Below are positions 58,435 to 64,000 of a stretch of DNA of 64,000 nucleotides, piece by piece. Origin of the DNA: Lingula anatina (Eukaryota > Brachiopoda > Lingulata > Lingulida > Lingulidae); NCBI RefSeq assembly GCF_001039355.2, contig NW_019774624.1, positions 1,028,743 through 1,092,742 of the forward strand, in the 5' to 3' direction. How positions within the stretch are numbered: the first letter of the stretch is position 1; each line of letters begins with the position of its first letter. The notes beneath the pieces were generated by a model. It made no database searches. It saw only the letters and a list, made by a program, of their open reading frames with translations, and was not told the DNA's origin. Position numbers and translations under genes: made by a program.

Positions 58435-61400
58435 ATGGAGGAAAGGCAAGAAGAAGCTAACACAGAGGTACATATACCTGCAAATGGAGGTGAAGAGGGA
58501 GCAGTTGAACAGACAACATACACAGAAAGTGGATACACACAAGATGGTGACCAAGTCTTGCTTAGCTGGAAAGCTCTGTATGAAAATCTGGAGGTCAAAG
58601 AATATTATCCACTGAAGAAATTTGCTGTAAGTACATGTACATTGTACTGTATTTGGATTCCTACAGTGTAATAGGTTGCTGACATTTTGCAAGTGGCTTA
58701 AGATGTTTTTCTGTTGCAATCAAAGAAGTGAATAAACATCTTAGATTTATGTTTGCAAGGTGCAAATAGAATAAAATAGGATCTGACATATGTTTTTACA
58801 GGATTCACTGCAGATAATATATACAGTATAAGCACCCACCTCCACCCCATTCAATCAATTGGGTCATATTTAAAAATAAAATGATAGATTGAATTTTAGG
58901 TTTCTTCCTCCATAGAATTCTGAATGCTATCCTGCTGATTAGTGACTTAATTAGCCAAAAAATGTGGTGCCCCATTTTCCAAGGTAAAAGTTTTTAATAC
59001 CAGAAATAGAAAACAACTTTTAAAAACTGGCCTTGCAATTTAAAATGCTGCTTTATTTTTGTATGTTTTTCTTACAGGCATTGTTGAAAAAGCTTTCTTC
59101 TTCATTGACCCAAGCTGCCCAGCTAACATTTGACTTCAGTGGCATAGAGCAATTAACGGACCTGGTGTTCTGTGTTATGGACGAGGAGTTGAACACCCTC
59201 AGGAAAGGAGTCAAGGCTGTGCACTGCAATGGATGCATCCATCTTACAGACGTGGGAGTGTTCTTTCTGGCCAAGGCTTTTCAGGATTTAGAACATGTGA
59301 GTTTCAGTAGGTTGCATACGTACACATGCACACACACTGGAATCAAAGAGATAATAAAAACTACAAATTCCATGCTTGTTTAATTGTTACTTTGCAGCCT
59401 TGAGTAGAACTGACTTTGATTTAAACTTATAATAAGATATGTGGAACTTTTTTTTGTGAGTTTTGTGTGTACTGCAAAAGTTGACAAAACCTGTCAGTTG
59501 AAATAAAAAATCAGTTTTGGTTACTAAACATCAGATTGTCATTTGAGGTGTTATTTAATGTCTGACCTCATTACTCACACACATAAATGTATCGATGTCC
59601 TAACATAAACACATGTATGCACACACTCAGTGGTGGATTTTCACCTGATACATGCACATGGAGACATGCTGAAACTGTCTGTCCAATCTTTCATGACCGG
59701 CAAAATTTCTCTGGACTGGTAAAAAATTGTACTTAGTCTATTAGGTCCGGCATATTTTTCATCACTGCCGGTCCAAATGTCTGGCAGTTCTGAAAAGTTT
59801 GCAGCATGTCTGAATGTCTGACATGTACAAAAAAAAAAAAAAACATGTTGATTTCAATTTTGGTTCTTAAACACTGTTATATCTTTCAAGGTTTCCTTTG
59901 ATGGCTGTCCCCACCTGACAGATGAGTCCCTGAAGTACCTGCAGTTGTTCTGCACAGGGTTACAGCATGTCAGTGTGTCAGGGACCAGTGTGGGCTATAT
60001 ACCTACCAGCATAGGAAACGCCTGCAAGATTACTGTTGATGGGTGCCCACTGTATGATCCTGCACAGTATGATAACAGCACATTCAGTAAGCTGTTCATT
60101 TATATAGCATCTCTCCTATAGACTGAGATTGGTCTGCAGGACCCTGAGTGTCAGAGTTTACTGGAAGCCTGTTTCTGTATGTACAGTATGTCTCTGCAGT
60201 GTCTATTGATGGTCTCCAGTAAACTGTGGGACTCAGGGTGGTCTTCAGCTACTGATCCAGAATTCTCATGTACAGTAATGCTATGAACTCAGAGAAGGAA
60301 TAAAGAATTTAAAGAATTTTACCTATGAGTATTGAGCAGTGGAATTTATTTGCCATCATTATTTTGTAATCTTTTTCTATTGTCTTTTAAGAATTTAAAA
60401 ATGCATCAGTATGTGGTTAAAGGTTTGAAAGTAACAAATTGGAAGTTTTTTGCTATTGCTTTAGAATAAAACAAACCTACACAATAATAATTGTTTTTTA
60501 TATAATAAATTATTAAAACAATAAAAAGTAATTCAATTTGTCAATACAAATATCAATAATAGATGTCCAGTAATTTACTTCAATGTATCACAGTCAGTGT
60601 CAATTTGATGAATGAAATGCCCAATATTTCAGATGAATGTCAACGTGAGAGTCAAGGACATGAGAGAAAACTAGTGGTGTTCAGGAGGCAAGACTGCGAT
60701 TATAAGTTCACGGAATTTTTGAGGACAGGAAAATTTGAGCGCTGTGATAATGAACAAGAATTAACACAGTTTGGTAATGATTATCTATCAAATTTTTCCC
60801 TGTCAAATTCCAATTCCGTTTCTGAAAATGATGTGGAGTTCCTCTTGAATGTGATTGAAACTAAGGGATATAGTGTAAGTGAAACATGTTTTGTTGTGAT
60901 ACCTTTATAGTATGTGCATCTTTGTAATGTATTGTAAAAATTTCTAATGTACTGTGATCTAAAAATTCTTGTAAAATATTTTCATGGGTATGAATATAAT
61001 TGCTTACATCATCTCTTAGAATATATCTTTCTGTCAGTCAATTTGAATGAAACCTGTTTTAATGATATGCCCCAAATATCAATTTTTATGAAAATAATGA
61101 GTAATTCTTTTTTTTCTCTAGATGTCCTCAGACAGTGTTCCATTTACAACTGAGAGTGCTGCTTTTGTTCTTCTCATAGACTTCAATTCAGCTGATGATT
61201 TACAGTTGAAAATTATGAACAAGATTGATGTTATCAGAGGACATGTAAAATATACATAATTTTTCTATTTATTCCATTTTTAACAGAGTGAAGCTTGTTT
61301 AAGTCTAAGTTAAGGCCCGACCACATTGTTTTTGCATGCCTTTGGTTATTTTACAGTGTTTACCAAAATGTCTTTCTCCTAATTTTTAGAATTAAGCATT

Positions 61401-63759
61401 GACAGCCAGATATAGACCAGTTGGCCTCAATAAGCAAATTTCTTTGTGAGAAAACTTAAACATTTTAGAAATAAAAGAGAAAAATATATAAATGAATAAA
61501 ACATGGCTTGTCGAATTCAGACTATGAGTAGGGTTATTTCATTTCTAGGTCAACCATGCTCCCATAATGATTGTGATCCTCTATGAGGACTCCCCTGGGC
61601 AAACAACTGCTGGTTCCATTGAAGAACAAATATCCCGTCTTAACCTGGATCTGGATGCACAACTGAAGCAGACGGCAGAGAGCCTAAAGCAGCATTTAGC
61701 AGCAGAGCATTGGAGCAAGTGAGCTACACATTGACTTATATATAAAATGAATATCATTGTCCCTCATCATTTCCAGTTTATGAAGATATTTATTGCTTAT
61801 AATTTGTTAAATGTATTCAGTGTCTAATATTGATATAAACATTAGATATGAGGCCATATATTTTTTGTAACAACGGCTTTGCAGTGGTTATAAGATATTT
61901 TAATGATAAAATAACTTGGCAAAACATGCCAGTTTTTTTTATAGATATATCAAAATAGGAGACAAAGTAAACTATAATGATTATATAATTAAATTACAAG
62001 TTAGTGACATATCTATTATGATTATCATTGCTTACATGTTTATAAGCTTGTGATATTTCTAAACTATTATGATATGGTGGTGTTTTTTTTCAGAGTTAAT
62101 GAAGAGGACTTTGAATATCAGGAAAGATACAAACGTTCCCTTTATACTGCTGAGAGTAGAACTGTATACACGATGGTTTCTGTGGATGTAAAAACATTAA
62201 AGGTTAGGATTGTTAGAATCAATTGCAACTCACATTATTTTAATTTAATGTAGAAAAGAAGTTTGCACATTTTGTTAAAATGGTTTTTCCAAGTTTAATC
62301 CCAGATGGATAAAAAACTTAGTATGCATTTTAATGTCTCAAGAATTAACCAGAAAAGTTCCATGGAATTTAACTCAACACTGCAAATTTTAAAACTTAAT
62401 ATTTGTAACATCCCTATATAGGTACAACAGTACAACAATCAAAGTGCAATGCTGGAATTATGCATTTCATTGTTTCTCTTGTAATCTCTCAGAAAAAACA
62501 ATTAATTACACTGCCTTTGCCAACATTTTGCCTTGGATTTTAATAAATGTAATTTTCACCTCTTTATTTGTAGATGCAAGTATATGGTCTACAAAGCAAT
62601 GTGATTGAGGAAGGCCAGGCTACAAGCAAGGAAAAAGAACTAAATGAGTTTCTTACAAATCACTGGGTGGGTATTCCTGTTGGGATAAAGATAAATAAGT
62701 TTGGTTTAATCCAACAAATCTAAATTGAAAGTCAATTTCTAGTTGATTTCCCTCTGATGTCTTTATTATTAGAAAATTTCAGAAAGTGGAGGCAATGTTT
62801 AATATACTTTATTGATTAAAAGAAACTAAAGTGTAAGGTTGCTGACTGTACAGTATAATTTTATGCTTAATCTACATATTCTTCATATTCTTTATATATT
62901 TATGACATGCATTTGGAGAACTAAAACATCATTTATTCTGTGTGCCTATTACACTTATCCAGATAGCTAACATGTGCATATTCTTGCTATTCTGAATGTT
63001 GTTACTTCACTTATATCAGGACCAGCTAGTAAGGAGCAGTAAACATAAACCCAATAAATAATAACTATTTATTTTTTTAATTGTATCTGTTACAGAATAG
63101 AGCAATGGATAAGCTTCAGAGTTTAGCCAAGTCTGATATATCTGAGGTAAAGTACAATTGCATTCACACCAGGTTGCACTTTAAAGATACTTGTCAAAAT
63201 GTTATTGATTCTGTTGTTTGAGGGTGCGTTAAAGTTGCAGTCAGATTTTCATAAGGATTCTCATTTAAGTTATTTACAGTCGTTGTATAGAAGTGACATG
63301 CATTTTTCATGGTATAACATTTATTTTATTTTCATTGTATTGTATTACCCAGGCTGCATTCAGAAGAGATGATCCTCAAACTAACTGGTTGCGGAACAAA
63401 TATTTTCAACCCCTTTGAAAGTGATGCTGCTAATCTCCTTGAGGCCTCCCCACTTACCACATGGCCTGCAGGAGCCTATGAATTAGATGATTTAAATTTC
63501 GGCTCTGAGGTTTAATTGCTAGGATAGCACATGTTGAAGTGGGGAGCCCATTAAGGCATTGTTTTTAAGTGGGTCGGCCATATTTAATCCATGGATCAGT
63601 TAGTAAGTGGATCAACTTGTTCTAAAAGCATTATAAGAGTTTATTCTTAATGAAATGATTTATAGATACTTTTCTATCTTTTAGCTAAAGTCTTATTCTA
63701 AACCACCAGTTGCCGTACTTGAATGCACAAGGGCATTGTGTATTCTTTTAAATCAGAGA
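58435..63759 (+). CDS. LRR protein with degenerate Roc-like GTPase fold and dynein-stalk-like motif (3' end outside window)
   Basis: Exons: 58435-58626, 59078-59296, 59891-60086, 60633-60874, 61122-61244, 61549-61718, 62094-62202, 62574-62666, 63096-63146, then 63369-63509 and 63685-63759 (537 residues so far). Residues 65-200 contain F-box-type leucine-rich repeats (GVKAVHCNGCIHLTDVGVFF, VSFDGCPHLTDESLKYLQLF). Residues 284-345 (TESAAFVLLIDFNSADDLQ, NHAPIMIVILYED) resemble the second half of Roc/ROCO GTPase domains, but no P-loop (GxxxxGKS/T) is visible, so GTP binding is doubtful. The next two exons (from 63369) read through NIFNPFESDAANLLEA to ELKSYSKPPVAVLECTRAL, which resembles the 'E-L-K-S-x3-PP-x2-V' start of the dynein heavy-chain stalk. 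Exon 10 has several tandem AG acceptors; the one at 63352 instead ends the protein at TGA 63416-63418 (486 residues). Not a family I can name. Confidence 0.8.
60139..60242. repeat. Inverted repeat (foldback) in the LRR gene intron
   Basis: ACCCTGAGTGTCAGAGTTTA at the left pairs with the reverse complement of the right arm CCAGTAAACTGTGGGACTCA with few mismatches. Arms of about 25 bp enclose roughly 55 bp. It is a hairpin-forming, probably non-autonomous element. Confidence 0.7.
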
Positions 63760-63958
63760 GTAAGTAGGTTCTTTTGCATAAATGCATGTCTGTCATGTTG
63801 GTTGTAAGTGATGAAGACTAGAGTAAAAAAGGGGAGAAATTTAGATTTTTTTTCCCCTTATCGATGACACATTTGATGATATTCTTTAATGGATAGATAT
63901 TTTTTCACTTTTAAGTACTAAATTTTCAAATATGAATTTTTTATTATATATTTATTAT

Positions 63959-63960
<2 letters not shown>

Positions 63961-64000
<40 letters not shown>
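63961..64000. repeat. (CT)n microsatellite at the window edge
   Basis: CT dinucleotide run reaching the last base of the window. Confidence 0.95.

Noticed and set aside
63185-63340. Possible extra exon of the LRR gene
   Set aside because: No frame with matching splice sites and phase.
1-64000. CRISPR arrays, operons, phage or bacterial genes
   Set aside because: Spliced metazoan genes throughout; no regularly spaced direct repeats; tandem repeats found are pairs only.

Overview
This is about 64 kb of an AT-rich animal nuclear genome. Genes are split by many short GT-AG introns. Microsatellites and transposon debris are common, and two single-N assembly joins are present. Every recognisable gene has a vertebrate counterpart, but intron layout, single-repeat phospholipase B, polymorphic-looking duplications and abundant TACATGTA-type words point to a marine invertebrate. 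A lophotrochozoan (mollusc-like) is my best guess; I cannot prove the phylum.

Layout. 1-2.5 kb: 3' half of PPP2R3C (+). 3.1-12.8 kb: a graveyard of mobile elements, nearly all on the minus strand. A gag-like ORF of a probable tyrosine-recombinase/DIRS-type retroelement appears as two halves (12.8-11.4 kb and 5.0-4.1 kb). Between them lie a broken protein-primed DNA polymerase B (Polinton/Maverick type), an internally deleted Ty3/gypsy element and a frameshifted YqaJ-type nuclease. 12.8-15.3 kb: no gene seen. 15.3-17.9 kb: a selenocysteine glutathione peroxidase (-) with in-frame TGA and a candidate SECIS. 18.9-29.3 kb: a 12-exon single-repeat phospholipase B (-), with a tandem pair of apparently mutually exclusive exons and a second exon duplicated across an assembly join. 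33.2-34.3 kb: CREBZF/Zhangfei bZIP factor (-). 35.8-40.1 kb: a steryl-sulfatase-type arylsulfatase (+), surrounded and invaded by three copies of a ~215-225 bp MITE. 42.4-42.8 kb (-) and 47.8-48.6 kb (+): two unrecognised proteins with coiled-coil N-termini. 50.7-51.0 kb: UQCC2 (-). 52.0-56.0 kb: KATNBL1-like con80 protein (+). 58.4 kb to beyond the right edge: an unusual protein with F-box-type leucine-rich repeats, a degenerate Roc-like GTPase fold and a dynein-stalk-like motif (+).

The genes do not form a pathway. Two close head-to-head pairs, CREBZF/STS and UQCC2/KATNBL1, could share promoter regions. The most interesting items are the LRR-Roc-like-stalk gene, the phospholipase B alternative exon pair, the Sec/SECIS glutathione peroxidase, the MITE family with 4-bp target duplications, and the nested mobile-element block.
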